Assembly (NCBI GenBank): GCA_017475765.1
Contig: JAFVEY010000045.1
Span: 1 to 42,126, forward strand
Direction: 5' to 3'
DNA: 42,126 nucleotides
Source of the DNA: Clostridia bacterium
Lineage (GTDB): Bacteria; Bacillota; Clostridia; Oscillospirales; Acutalibacteraceae
Every line of letters starts with the position of its first letter. Position 1 is the first letter of the stretch. The translations under genes and the position numbers were made by a program. Shown here piece after piece: positions 1 to 8,085 of the stretch. The notes under the pieces are model-generated. The model searched no databases. It was not told the origin of the DNA and was given only the letters and a program-made list of their open reading frames with translations.

Positions 1-1
1 G

Positions 2-751
2 GATATATGCAGAATACTGGGCAGACGGTATCCGATCGGTGAAATTGTGATGTGTCCCGTTCTTGTTCAGGGAGAAAATGCAGCCGCACAGCTTACCGCT
101 GCAGTCAGGAAATTCAACCGCCTGCAATGCGCCGATGTTATTATTATCGGCAGGGGCGGAGGCTCGGCAGAGGATCTGTGGGCATTTAATGACGAAGCTC
201 TTGCAAGATCAATATATGAATCCGAAATACCTATTGTTTCGGGAGTAGGTCACGAAACCGATTTTACGATATGCGATTTTGTTTCCGACAGGAGAGCTTC
301 CACACCGTCAGCAGCTGCTGAGATTGTGTCACCTGACGAAGGTGTGCTGGAAGGGAATATTGAATATTACCGCCGCAAGCTGAATACAAGCATAGCCGTA
401 AGGCTTGAATTTGAAAAAAGACGTCTTGATTCCATTGTTTCATCAAAATCGCTGCGATCGCCGCTTGAAATTATACGAAGCAGACAAATGAATCTTGATA
501 TGCTCAGTTCGGCTCTGCACAGTACATTTAAACAGCAGCTTTCGGAAAATAAAAGCAGATTTTCCGCCCTGACTTCAAAGCTGGATGCGCTCAGTCCGTT
601 AAGAGTGCTTTCAAGAGGATATGCCGTTGCTTCAAAGGACGGAAAGATCATATCCTCGTCAGAAACTCTGAATACGGGGGACCGGTTGAATCTGATGTTT
701 GCCGATGGCAGCGTTGACTGTATCATTACCGAGGGGGAGCAACAATCATGA
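2..751 (+). CDS. xseA: Exodeoxyribonuclease VII large subunit (5' end cut off by window)
   Basis: Large, catalytic subunit of exonuclease VII, which with XseB degrades single-stranded DNA to oligonucleotides during repair. The reading frame is open from the first bases of the window, so the N-terminal OB-fold domain and the true start lie upstream; about 249 residues of a usual 400-450 are visible. The visible part has the family core: a PVLVQG stretch, an IIGRGGGSAEDLW glycine-rich motif, a GVGHETDFTICD motif and an ASTPSAAAE motif, then a long charged helical region and the typical C-terminal LSRGYA segment. The stop overlaps the xseB start by four bases (ATGA), so the subunits are probably translationally coupled. 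Identification is secure from the motifs and the adjacent xseB. Confidence 0.96.
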   Translation, partial: DICRILGRRYPIGEIVMCPVLVQGENAAAQLTAAVRKFNRLQCADVIIIGRGGGSAEDLWAFNDEALARSIYESEIPIVSGVGHETDFTICDFVSDRRASTPSAAAEIVSPDEGVLEGNIEYYRRKLNTSIAVRLEFEKRRLDSIVSSKSLRSPLEIIRSRQMNLDMLSSALHSTFKQQLSENKSRFSALTSKLDALSPLRVLSRGYAVASKDGKIISSSETLNTGDRLNLMFADGSVDCIITEGEQQS

Positions 752-951
752 AAAAGTTTGATTATGAAAAATCAGTAGAGCGCCTTGAAGAAATTGTATC
801 AAAGCTGGAGGACGGCAATCTTTCTCTCGAAGAATCCATGAAGCTGTTTGAAGAAGGAACCAAGCTTTCCGCAGCCTGCTATGATGTTCTTAAAAAGGCG
901 GAGCAGAAGATAACAGATATCAATTCCTATGAAGCGGAGGAGGGAGAGTAA
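748..951 (+). CDS. xseB: Exodeoxyribonuclease VII small subunit
   Basis: Small subunit that binds the helical region of XseA to form exonuclease VII. The 67-residue protein has the family signature FDYEKSVERLEEIVSKLEDG followed by the LSLEESMKLFEEG helix, and its length is normal. It starts inside the xseA stop codon (ATGA), with a GAGGGGGAG ribosome binding site at about 731-739 in the end of xseA. Its own last codons carry the GGAGGAGGGAG site used by ispA, two bases beyond its stop. Gene order xseA-xseB-ispA is very common in Firmicutes, so assignment is firm. Confidence 0.95.
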   Translation: MKKFDYEKSVERLEEIVSKLEDGNLSLEESMKLFEEGTKLSAACYDVLKKAEQKITDINSYEAEEGE

Positions 952-952
952 A

Positions 953-1828
953 ATGTCCGGATTTACTGAAAAGGTGGAAAAAGAGCTGCTTTCATATCTG
1001 CCGGAAAGCGATAATGAAAACATTAAAAAACTGATAGAGTCCATGCAGTACAGTCTGATGGCAGGCGGCAAAAGAGTCCGTCCGATGCTGGTTCTGGAAT
1101 TTGCCAAGCTTTGCGGAGGAAGTGAGGAGGCTGCCATGCCCTTTGCCTGTGCGCTTGAAATGGTGCATACATATTCATTGATCCATGATGATCTTCCCTG
1201 TATGGATAATGACGATCTCAGAAGAGGAAAACCAACCAATCATAAGGTGTACGGAGAGGCAACCGCTCTTCTTGCAGGCAGCGGTCTGCTGACGCTAGCA
1301 TTTGAAACTGTTCTTTCGGAAAAGTCCGTCAGACTCAACGGGGCAGAAAAATGTGCAGCCGCCGCAAGAGCACTTGCACAGTATGCCGGAGCAGACGGAA
1401 TGCTCGGCGGACAGATGATTGATCTGGAAAGCGAGGGCAAAACGGTAACTGTCGAACATCTTAAGGTGATGGACAATAAAAAGACAGGTGCTCTTATGGC
1501 GGCAGCCTGCAGTCTCGGATGTATTTCGGCAGGTGCCGCAAAGGAACAGCTTGCAGCGGCGGTCAGCTATGCCGAAAATATAGGTCTTGCTTTTCAGATC
1601 ATAGATGATATACTGGACATCACATCGACAACCGAGGAGCTGGGAAAGCCTGTCGGAAGCGATGATGAAAACAAGAAATCCACCTATGCGGCTCTTCTGG
1701 GACTTGACAGGTGCAGAGAGCTGAGCCGTGAGCTTACAGAAAAGGCGGCAGCGGCGCTTGATGTATTTGAAAATGATACTTCCGTGCTCAAAAATTTTGC
1801 ATATTATCTGCTTGAACGCCAAAACTAA
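953..1828 (+). CDS. ispA: Polyprenyl synthetase, farnesyl diphosphate synthase type
   Basis: Condenses DMAPP/GPP with IPP to make farnesyl diphosphate for quinone, undecaprenyl and other isoprenoids. The 291-residue protein carries both aspartate-rich metal-binding motifs: DDLPCMD at about residues 79-85 and DDILD at about 218-222, plus the GGKRVRPML stretch at about 38-46 that binds IPP. The first motif has the two-residue insertion typical of bacterial short-chain enzymes. ATG at 953 is chosen because GGAGGAGGGAG at 936-946 sits just before it; an upstream in-frame ATG at 929 would overlap xseB without a site. It is followed by a 127-base gap with a new promoter before dxs. Product chain length (C15 or C20) cannot be fixed by eye. 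Confidence 0.93.
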   Translation: MSGFTEKVEKELLSYLPESDNENIKKLIESMQYSLMAGGKRVRPMLVLEFAKLCGGSEEAAMPFACALEMVHTYSLIHDDLPCMDNDDLRRGKPTNHKVYGEATALLAGSGLLTLAFETVLSEKSVRLNGAEKCAAAARALAQYAGADGMLGGQMIDLESEGKTVTVEHLKVMDNKKTGALMAAACSLGCISAGAAKEQLAAAVSYAENIGLAFQIIDDILDITSTTEELGKPVGSDDENKKSTYAALLGLDRCRELSRELTEKAAAALDVFENDTSVLKNFAYYLLERQN

Positions 1829-1863
1829 ATGAGATATTGTTTTATAAATTGTACTCATACCGC

Positions 1864-1892
1864 TTGAATAATATGTAAATTTATGGTATTAT
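1864..1892 (+). promoter_or_regulatory. Predicted sigma-A promoter for dxs operon
   Basis: TTGAAT at 1864-1869 and TATTAT at 1887-1892 are separated by exactly 17 bases, in an AT-rich gap between ispA and dxs. It would start transcription about 55 bases before the dxs start codon. This suggests that dxs-tlyA-nadK-argR-recN can be transcribed separately from xseAB-ispA. Prediction from sequence only. Confidence 0.6.
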
Positions 1893-1955
1893 TATGCAAT
1901 GAAGTGAATGATATTTCATGGTTTTTAAATATATATGCAATCGGAGAAAATTAAA

Positions 1956-3842
1956 ATGACGGATGACAGTATTTTAAACGGTATAAATGCACCGTCCGAC
2001 CTTAAAAAGCTGTCTGTTGAGGAATTATATCAGCTGTCCGAGGAAATAAGGGTAAGAATCATTCAAACCGTTTCCGAAAACGGCGGTCATCTTGCTTCCA
2101 ACCTTGGAGTCGTAGAGCTTACAATCGCTTTGCACAGCGTTTTTAATGCCCCGAAGGACAAAATCGTCTGGGATGTCGGACATCAGAGTTATGCACATAA
2201 GATCCTTACAGGACGAAAAGATAATATAGGCACTATCAGACGTGAAAACGGTCTTGCAGGCTTTCCGAAAAGAAATGAAAGCGAATATGATTCATTCGAT
2301 ACCGGACACAGCAGCACCTCTGTGTCTGCCGCCTATGGTATCGCCTGTGCAGGAAGTATCAACAGCGAAAAGTATTACACGGTTGCGGTCATAGGTGACG
2401 GTGCGCTCTCCGGAGGACTGGCTCTGGAGGGTCTGAATAACGCAGGACGTTCAAAGGAAAATCTTATTGTGATACTCAATGATAATAAGATGTCCATATC
2501 AAAAAATGTCGGCTCAATGGCAAAATATCTTACAAAAATACGGATAAAGCCATCGTATCTTGATACCAAAAGCAGGGTTCACCGAAAGCTTGACAGACTG
2601 ACTTTGCTGGGAAAGCCGCTGTCCCGTATGTTCAGCGGTATGAAAAGATGGATCAGAGATAACTTCTTCGGACATCAGCCGACCATGTTCGAGCAGTTTG
2701 GATTCAATTATTACGGTCCTCTTGACGGACATGATATTGAGCAGCTCTGTACTGCTATGAAAGCGGCAAAGCGCTCCAGGGGACCTGTTCTGCTTCATGT
2801 CTGTACCACCAAAGGCAAGGGATATGAATATGCGGAAAAGGATCCCAAGATCTTTCATGGCATTTCCGCCTTTGATATCGAAACAGGAGAGCCGAAAAGC
2901 TCATCGAAAGGCTATTCGGATATTTTCGGAGAGTTTATGTGCAGCGCTGCAAAGTCCGATAAGCATATATGTGCCATAACAGCGGCAATGGCTATGGGAA
3001 CGGGACTCAGCGGCTTTGCGAAAAAATATAAAAGCAGATTCTATGATGTCGGAATTGCAGAGGAACACGCCGTTACCTTTGCTTCGGGTCTTGCAGCGGG
3101 AAATGTCATACCCGTTTTTGCTGTGTATTCGACATTTCTGCAAAGAAGCTATGATCAGATTCTTCACGATGCGGCGCTTCAGAAGCTGCATATTGTTCTT
3201 GCCATTGACAGGGCGGGAATTGTCGGAGAGGACGGAGAAACACATCAGGGAATTTTCGATGCGGCATTTCTCAATACCATCCCTAATGTTACTGTATTTG
3301 CGCCTGCCTCCTTTGAGGAGCTTAAGGATATGCTGTATACAGCGGTTTATAATACGCCTGATGTTGCAGCAGTAAGATATCCGAGAGGCGGAGAGCTTTA
3401 TCTTCCTGACAATTACGAATATCATCAGGAGGATCATATTTTTTACGGCAGCAAAGCCTGCGATAATCTAATCGTCACCTATGGAAGAATGTTTTCCTAT
3501 GCTTGTCTGGCAGTAGAACGGCTCAGGGAGAAGGGAATTGAGGTATGTATCTTAAAGCTCAACAGAATCAAACCTGTTTCCGTCAATGCCGTGAGAAGCT
3601 CGCTGGGATTTAAAAACTGCTATTTCTTTGAAGAAGGAATCAGGTACGGCGGAGTCGGTGAGAGCTTCGGATTGATGCTGTATCAGAACGGTTACAGCGG
3701 AAAATTCAGCCTGACTGCCATAGAAAATTATGTTCATCAGGCAAAGGTGGAATCCGCTCTGCATCATCTGATGCTTGATGCAGACGGAATTGAGCAAAAA
3801 ATATTAAAGGATAACGGTAATGGAAATACCGGTCAGGAGTGA
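1956..3842 (+). CDS. dxs: 1-deoxy-D-xylulose-5-phosphate synthase
   Basis: First enzyme of the MEP isoprenoid pathway: joins pyruvate and glyceraldehyde 3-phosphate using thiamine diphosphate. The protein of about 628 residues has the transketolase-type order: N-terminal TPP domain with WDVGHQSYAHK and the VIGDGALSGG diphosphate-binding motif, central pyrimidine-binding domain with the catalytic-glutamate segment GIAEEHAVTFASG, and a C-terminal transketolase domain. ATG at 1956 is preferred because GGAG at 1943-1946 lies nine bases upstream; ATG at 1935 (seven residues longer) lacks a site. It overlaps the first possible tlyA start. With ispA upstream and ispH at 17364, three isoprenoid genes occur in this window. 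Confidence 0.95.
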   Translation: MTDDSILNGINAPSDLKKLSVEELYQLSEEIRVRIIQTVSENGGHLASNLGVVELTIALHSVFNAPKDKIVWDVGHQSYAHKILTGRKDNIGTIRRENGLAGFPKRNESEYDSFDTGHSSTSVSAAYGIACAGSINSEKYYTVAVIGDGALSGGLALEGLNNAGRSKENLIVILNDNKMSISKNVGSMAKYLTKIRIKPSYLDTKSRVHRKLDRLTLLGKPLSRMFSGMKRWIRDNFFGHQPTMFEQFGFNYYGPLDGHDIEQLCTAMKAAKRSRGPVLLHVCTTKGKGYEYAEKDPKIFHGISAFDIETGEPKSSSKGYSDIFGEFMCSAAKSDKHICAITAAMAMGTGLSGFAKKYKSRFYDVGIAEEHAVTFASGLAAGNVIPVFAVYSTFLQRSYDQILHDAALQKLHIVLAIDRAGIVGEDGETHQGIFDAAFLNTIPNVTVFAPASFEELKDMLYTAVYNTPDVAAVRYPRGGELYLPDNYEYHQEDHIFYGSKACDNLIVTYGRMFSYACLAVERLREKGIEVCILKLNRIKPVSVNAVRSSLGFKNCYFFEEGIRYGGVGESFGLMLYQNGYSGKFSLTAIENYVHQAKVESALHHLMLDADGIEQKILKDNGNGNTGQE

Positions 3843-3849
3843 CATATCA

Positions 3850-4659
3850 TTGGCAAAGAAGAAAAGGCTTGACGTGCTTGTGTATGAAGCAGGTCTTGCA
3901 GAAAGCAGGGAAAAGGCAAAGGCGCTCATTATGGCAGGCGTTATCTATGTTGATAATCAGAAGTCGGATAAACCCGGAACGGATTATCCCGAAACGGTCA
4001 ATATAGAACTGAGAGGCAGTAAGCTGAAATATGCAAGCCGGGGAGGACTGAAGCTGGAAAAAGCACTTCAGGTTTTCCCGATTGATCTCAGCGGCTGCAC
4101 AGCTATGGATATAGGAGCTTCTCATGGAGGCTTTACTGACTGTATGCTGCAAAACGGTGCCAGAAAGGTGTATGCGGTGGATGTCGGATACGGTCAGCTT
4201 GTATGGAAGCTGCGCAATGATGAGAGGGTTGTGAACCTTGAAAACACAAATATAAGATACATTACAAAGGAACAGGTGCCTGATATTTTAGACTTTTTCA
4301 GCGTTGATGTCAGTTTCATTTCTCTGGAGCTTGTCCTTCCTGCCGCAAGACCGCTGCTCAAGGATGACGGAACAGCTGTATGTCTGATAAAACCTCAGTT
4401 TGAAGCAGGCAGGGAAAAGGTCGGCAAAAACGGAGTGGTAAGGGATAAAAAGGTACATACGGAGGTCATTGAAAAAATTGTCAGCTTTTGTCTGAATAAC
4501 GGATTTAGTGTGATTGATCTTGATTATTCGCCTGTAAAGGGACCGGCAGGCAATATTGAATATCTTGCCTATATATGCAAAGCCGGGGAACCGAAGGCAT
4601 ACAAGGCATTTGATATTGCCGGACTTGTTGAGAAGTCGCATACAGAGCTTGACAAATAA
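3850..4659 (+). CDS. tlyA: TlyA family rRNA 2'-O-methyltransferase / putative hemolysin
   Basis: S4 RNA-binding domain followed by a FtsJ-like SAM-dependent methyltransferase domain; relatives methylate ribose of 16S/23S rRNA, and some were first named hemolysins. The N-terminal S4 part begins KKRLDVLVYEAGLAESREKAK, and the SAM site is seen in AMDIGASHGGFTDCML, with IKPQFEAGREKVGKNGVV further on. I favour the TTG start at 3850 because the family begins right at the S4 domain and AGGAG at 3835-3839 is well placed; ATG at 3820 would add ten residues and overlap dxs by 23 bases. Length (269 residues) is usual. Its position between dxs and nadK is conserved in clostridia. True substrate unknown. 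Confidence 0.9.
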   Translation: MAKKKRLDVLVYEAGLAESREKAKALIMAGVIYVDNQKSDKPGTDYPETVNIELRGSKLKYASRGGLKLEKALQVFPIDLSGCTAMDIGASHGGFTDCMLQNGARKVYAVDVGYGQLVWKLRNDERVVNLENTNIRYITKEQVPDILDFFSVDVSFISLELVLPAARPLLKDDGTAVCLIKPQFEAGREKVGKNGVVRDKKVHTEVIEKIVSFCLNNGFSVIDLDYSPVKGPAGNIEYLAYICKAGEPKAYKAFDIAGLVEKSHTELDK

Positions 4660-4679
4660 TTCTATCGGAGCTGAAGGCC

Positions 4680-5555
4680 ATGCAAAGCATAAAAAATGTT
4701 GCCCTCATACCTAATCTTACGAAAAAGGGAGCTTTCGCAACCTCGCTTAAGGTGATAGGTATTTTAAGGCAGAATAAAATGAATATATGGATGACGCAAG
4801 ATATCAGGGAGCAATATAAGGACTGCGGCATTTGCTTCTGCAGCAATACTGACAGCCTGATATCTTCGGCAGACATGGTTCTGACCATAGGCGGCGACGG
4901 CACAATTATGCATGCTGCCCGTCATGCAGCTCCGCTGAAAAAACCCCTTCTTGGAATCAATATGGGAAGGCTGGGATTTGTTGCCAGTCTGGAGCCTGAT
5001 GAGCTTGATATGCTGACAAGACTTGCAGCCGGAGATTATACAAAGGAAAAGCGAATGATGCTTAAAGTGATCCACACAGGAGATGACGGCGAAAAGGAAT
5101 TTTTTGCGATCAATGACGCTGTGATATCAAGAGGATCTCTTTCCAGACTGATAGATATAGATGTTTCGCTTGATAATGACAGAGTTTGCCGATACAGGGC
5201 GGACGGACTGATTATTTCCACGCCGACAGGTTCAAGCGCTTATTCGCTTGCAGCAGGCGGTCCTGTTGTCGAGCCTACCATGAAGTGCATGGTAATGACG
5301 CCGATCTGTCCGCATTCGCTTTTTGCCAGATCAGTAGTATTCAGTCATTCATCGGAGCTTGTTATCAATGCCTCGTGCGATGATGATACACAGGTATATA
5401 TGACGGTGGACGGCGCAAAAACCTTTGTTCTGAAAAGAACAGATACTGTATTGATCACCTCATCCGAACTGGAGGTTGAATTTATAGATCTGAAGGAAAG
5501 GTCATTTTACAAGGTGCTTAACGATAAATTTGCGGAGAAGGGAGACAGCAGATGA
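4680..5555 (+). CDS. nadK: NAD kinase
   Basis: Phosphorylates NAD to NADP using ATP or polyphosphate; the cellular source of NADP. The 291-residue protein has the diagnostic GGDGT motif at residues 71-75 (TIGGDGTIMHAAR), the GINMGRLGF strand, and the conserved TPTGSSAYSLAAGGP segment for NAD binding, followed by the C-terminal beta-rich domain. GGAG at 4666-4669 is suitably placed before the ATG. It starts 20 bases after tlyA and its stop overlaps argR by four bases (ATGA), so it is inside one operon. Assignment secure. Confidence 0.95.
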   Translation: MQSIKNVALIPNLTKKGAFATSLKVIGILRQNKMNIWMTQDIREQYKDCGICFCSNTDSLISSADMVLTIGGDGTIMHAARHAAPLKKPLLGINMGRLGFVASLEPDELDMLTRLAAGDYTKEKRMMLKVIHTGDDGEKEFFAINDAVISRGSLSRLIDIDVSLDNDRVCRYRADGLIISTPTGSSAYSLAAGGPVVEPTMKCMVMTPICPHSLFARSVVFSHSSELVINASCDDDTQVYMTVDGAKTFVLKRTDTVLITSSELEVEFIDLKERSFYKVLNDKFAEKGDSR

Positions 5556-6016
5556 AAACGCACAGACAAACCAAAATTCTTGAGCTTATTAAAAACAACA
5601 GTATTGAAACACAGGCGGATCTCCTTGATATGCTTCGCCGTGACGGTTTTAATGTCACACAGGCTACGGTATCGAGGGATATAAAGGAAATGCGTCTGAT
5701 CAAGGTGCTTGACAGCGACGGCACCTATAAATATGCTTCGGAGGCTGTTTCTCCGACAGAAGAGGCTTCACACGCCTACCTGTTTTCAACTGCTGTTTTG
5801 AGTATAGATTATGCCCACTCACTTGTAGTTATCAAAACAAGAAGCGGAATGGCACAGGCAGTTTGTGCTGCTCTTGATTCAACGCACCGTGTCGGAGTCC
5901 TTGGATCGATTGCCGGAGACGATACGATATTTGTTGCAACAAGAACCGATGCAGCATCGGCAAATCTGGTATCTGACCTTAAAAAGCTGATCACAAACAG
6001 AAATAACTCTATCTGA
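5552..6016 (+). CDS. argR: Arginine repressor
   Basis: Hexameric transcription factor that binds ARG boxes with arginine as co-repressor. The 154-residue protein has an N-terminal winged helix (residues 1-70), with the family pattern THRQTKILELI-like start, TQADLLDML and VTQATVSRDIKEM recognition helix, and a C-terminal oligomerisation and arginine-binding domain with GSIAGDDTIFVATRT. It overlaps nadK by four bases and is followed by recN after 17 bases. No arginine genes are in this window; the nadK-argR-recN order is a common Firmicute arrangement, so location does not imply local targets. Confidence 0.94.
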   Translation: MKTHRQTKILELIKNNSIETQADLLDMLRRDGFNVTQATVSRDIKEMRLIKVLDSDGTYKYASEAVSPTEEASHAYLFSTAVLSIDYAHSLVVIKTRSGMAQAVCAALDSTHRVGVLGSIAGDDTIFVATRTDAASANLVSDLKKLITNRNNSI

Positions 6017-6033
6017 ACAGAGGTATTAAACAA

Positions 6034-7698
6034 ATGCTGAAAAATCTCTATATTGAAAACATAGCCGTAATAGAAAAAACCACGATTGATTTCACAACGG
6101 GACTTAATGTTCTGACCGGTGAGACCGGTGCCGGAAAGTCGATCGTCATTGATTCCATCAATGCCATTCTCGGCAACAGAACATCCCGTGACCTTATCAG
6201 GAACGGAGCAGAAAGCGCTTTTGTCAGCGCTGAATTTGACGAGCTTTCCGAAAGCGCTTCTGGCGCTTTTGAAGAGTTTGGATTTCAGCCCGAAGAGGAC
6301 GGTTCTGTGCTGATCCAGAGGGAGCTGACCTTAAGCGGAAAGGGAAAATGCAGAATTAACGGCAGACCGGCATCTGTCAGCACATTGAGGGCGCTTGGCG
6401 AATATCTTATTGATATTCATGGTCAGCATGCAAGCTATGAGCTGATGTCGCCTGAGCTGCATATCACCTATATAGATAAGCTGGGCAGTTTGGAAGAAGA
6501 GCTCAAGCAGTATCAGACTGTTTACAAAGAGTATTCCCGTCTGCGTGCAGAACTGAATAAGGCAGATGTTGACGAAAGCGAAAGGGCAAGAAAAATTGAC
6601 CTTCTGAGATATCAGGTGGAAGAGCTTGAACAGGCGGATTTCTATGTTGGCGAATATGAAGAACTGACAGACAGAAAGCAGCTGATTGAAAACAAAGAAA
6701 AAATTGCTTCGTCTTTAAATTCCGCTCACGAATATCTTAACGGAGGAGAAGAATCGGACGGAGCGGTGCAGCTTCTTCAGATGGCGTGTGACAGTCTTTC
6801 CGAGATAGCCGATTGTCTGCCAGAATCGGATGAGATCACCCGTCGGCTTCAGAATGCGGTCTATGAATTGGAGGACTGCCGTGACGAAGTGCTTTCGATG
6901 TTTGAAGCTGCTGATGCGGAAGCGGAGGATCCTGAGGAAATCGAGGACAGACTGGATCTGATTTATACGTTGGGGAAGAAATACGGTTCTACCATTGAGG
7001 AAATGCTTGAATTTCTTGACAAAGCACGAAGTGAGCTGGAATATCTGGAAAGGTATGACGAAAACCGTGAGGAGCTTGCGCAAAAATGCAAAGAGGCAGA
7101 GAAAAAAGCTGCCGCCCTTGCAGGAGAGCTTTCGGAAAAAAGAAAGAAAGTATCAGCAGAGTTTACGGTGGCAGTCAAAAAAGAAATGACCTATCTTGAT
7201 ATGCCGAATGTGGAGCTGGTTGTCAGTCAGAAGTCATGTGCGCTTAACAGCAATGGCTGTGATGATATAGAGATCCTGATTTCCACCAACCCCGGCGAAG
7301 TGCCGAAGCCTGTTGCCAAAATAGCCAGCGGCGGTGAGCTTTCAAGAATGATGCTTGCGATAAAGAATGTGCTTTCGGATAAGGATCAGATTGATACGCT
7401 GATTTTTGACGAGGTTGATACCGGAATCAGCGGAAGTGCCGCTCAGAAGGTAGGATTAAAGTTGAAAGAGGTGTCAAAAACACGTCAGGTACTCTGTGTG
7501 ACGCACCTTTCACAGATTGCAGCTCTTGCCGACAGTCATTTCAAAATCAAAAAAAGTGTTTCCGACGGCAAGACCTACACGGAGGTTACTCCTCTCGACC
7601 ATGACGGAAGAAGGGACGAGCTTGCAAGGATTATTGGCGGTGTTGAGATAACACAGGCAACGCTGGATTATGCAGAAGAAATGCTTCACAATAATTAA
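6034..7698 (+). CDS. recN: DNA repair protein RecN
   Basis: SMC-like ATPase that helps repair double-strand breaks. The 554-residue protein has a Walker A motif GETGAGKS at residues 29-36, the conserved QRELTLSGKGKCRINGRPAS region, IDIHGQHASYELM, a long central coiled coil (about 165-385) and a C-terminal ATPase half with the signature SGGELSRMMLAIK and Walker B LIFDEVDTGISGSAA. Length is normal. GAGGTATT at about 6020-6027 is a modest ribosome binding site. The gene ends the isoprenoid/nadK/argR cluster, with the HIT gene 17 bases on. Confidence 0.96.
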   Translation: MLKNLYIENIAVIEKTTIDFTTGLNVLTGETGAGKSIVIDSINAILGNRTSRDLIRNGAESAFVSAEFDELSESASGAFEEFGFQPEEDGSVLIQRELTLSGKGKCRINGRPASVSTLRALGEYLIDIHGQHASYELMSPELHITYIDKLGSLEEELKQYQTVYKEYSRLRAELNKADVDESERARKIDLLRYQVEELEQADFYVGEYEELTDRKQLIENKEKIASSLNSAHEYLNGGEESDGAVQLLQMACDSLSEIADCLPESDEITRRLQNAVYELEDCRDEVLSMFEAADAEAEDPEEIEDRLDLIYTLGKKYGSTIEEMLEFLDKARSELEYLERYDENREELAQKCKEAEKKAAALAGELSEKRKKVSAEFTVAVKKEMTYLDMPNVELVVSQKSCALNSNGCDDIEILISTNPGEVPKPVAKIASGGELSRMMLAIKNVLSDKDQIDTLIFDEVDTGISGSAAQKVGLKLKEVSKTRQVLCVTHLSQIAALADSHFKIKKSVSDGKTYTEVTPLDHDGRRDELARIIGGVEITQATLDYAEEMLHNN

Positions 7699-7715
7699 AA
7701 AAGGAGAAATTGACA

Positions 7716-8057
7716 ATGGATTGTTTATTTTGCAGTATCATCAAGGGAGAAATACCTTCGACAAAGGTTTATGAGGATGAGAGCGTTTATGCCTTCAAAG
7801 ACATTAACCCGATGGCACCTGTTCATGTCCTGATTATCCCGAAGGTACATCTTTCGTCGATCAATGACGTTACAGTCGAAAATAGTGCTGTAATCGCCCA
7901 TATATACGAGGTTGCGGCAAAGCTTGCAAAAGAGCTGGGAATTGATGAAAGCGGCTACCGTGTTGTTTCCAACTGTGGTGCCGATGCAGGGCAGACGGTA
8001 TTTCATCTTCATTTTCACCTTCTTGGCGGAAAAAAACTTAATGTTGAAATGTGCTGA
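7716..8057 (+). CDS. HIT family hydrolase (HinT-like)
   Basis: Small histidine-triad protein of 113 residues. The catalytic triad motif HLHFHLL is at residues 97-103, and the N-terminal CLFCSIIKGEIPS with paired cysteines is the usual start of this family; relatives hydrolyse purine nucleoside phosphoramidates such as AMP-lysine. ATG at 7716 is chosen because AAGGAG at 7701-7706 lies about nine bases before it; a TTG six bases upstream in frame is less likely. Gap to recN is 17 bases and to comEC 28, so it may be co-transcribed with either. Physiological substrate not deducible. Confidence 0.93.
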   Translation: MDCLFCSIIKGEIPSTKVYEDESVYAFKDINPMAPVHVLIIPKVHLSSINDVTVENSAVIAHIYEVAAKLAKELGIDESGYRVVSNCGADAGQTVFHLHFHLLGGKKLNVEMC

Positions 8058-8085
8058 TACATCTTCGTGATACGGAGGATATAAA

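Noticed and set aside
1893-1955. AT-rich inverted sequences before dxs as a riboswitch
   Set aside because: Too short and weak for a thiamine pyrophosphate or other known riboswitch; only a promoter and leader can be supported.
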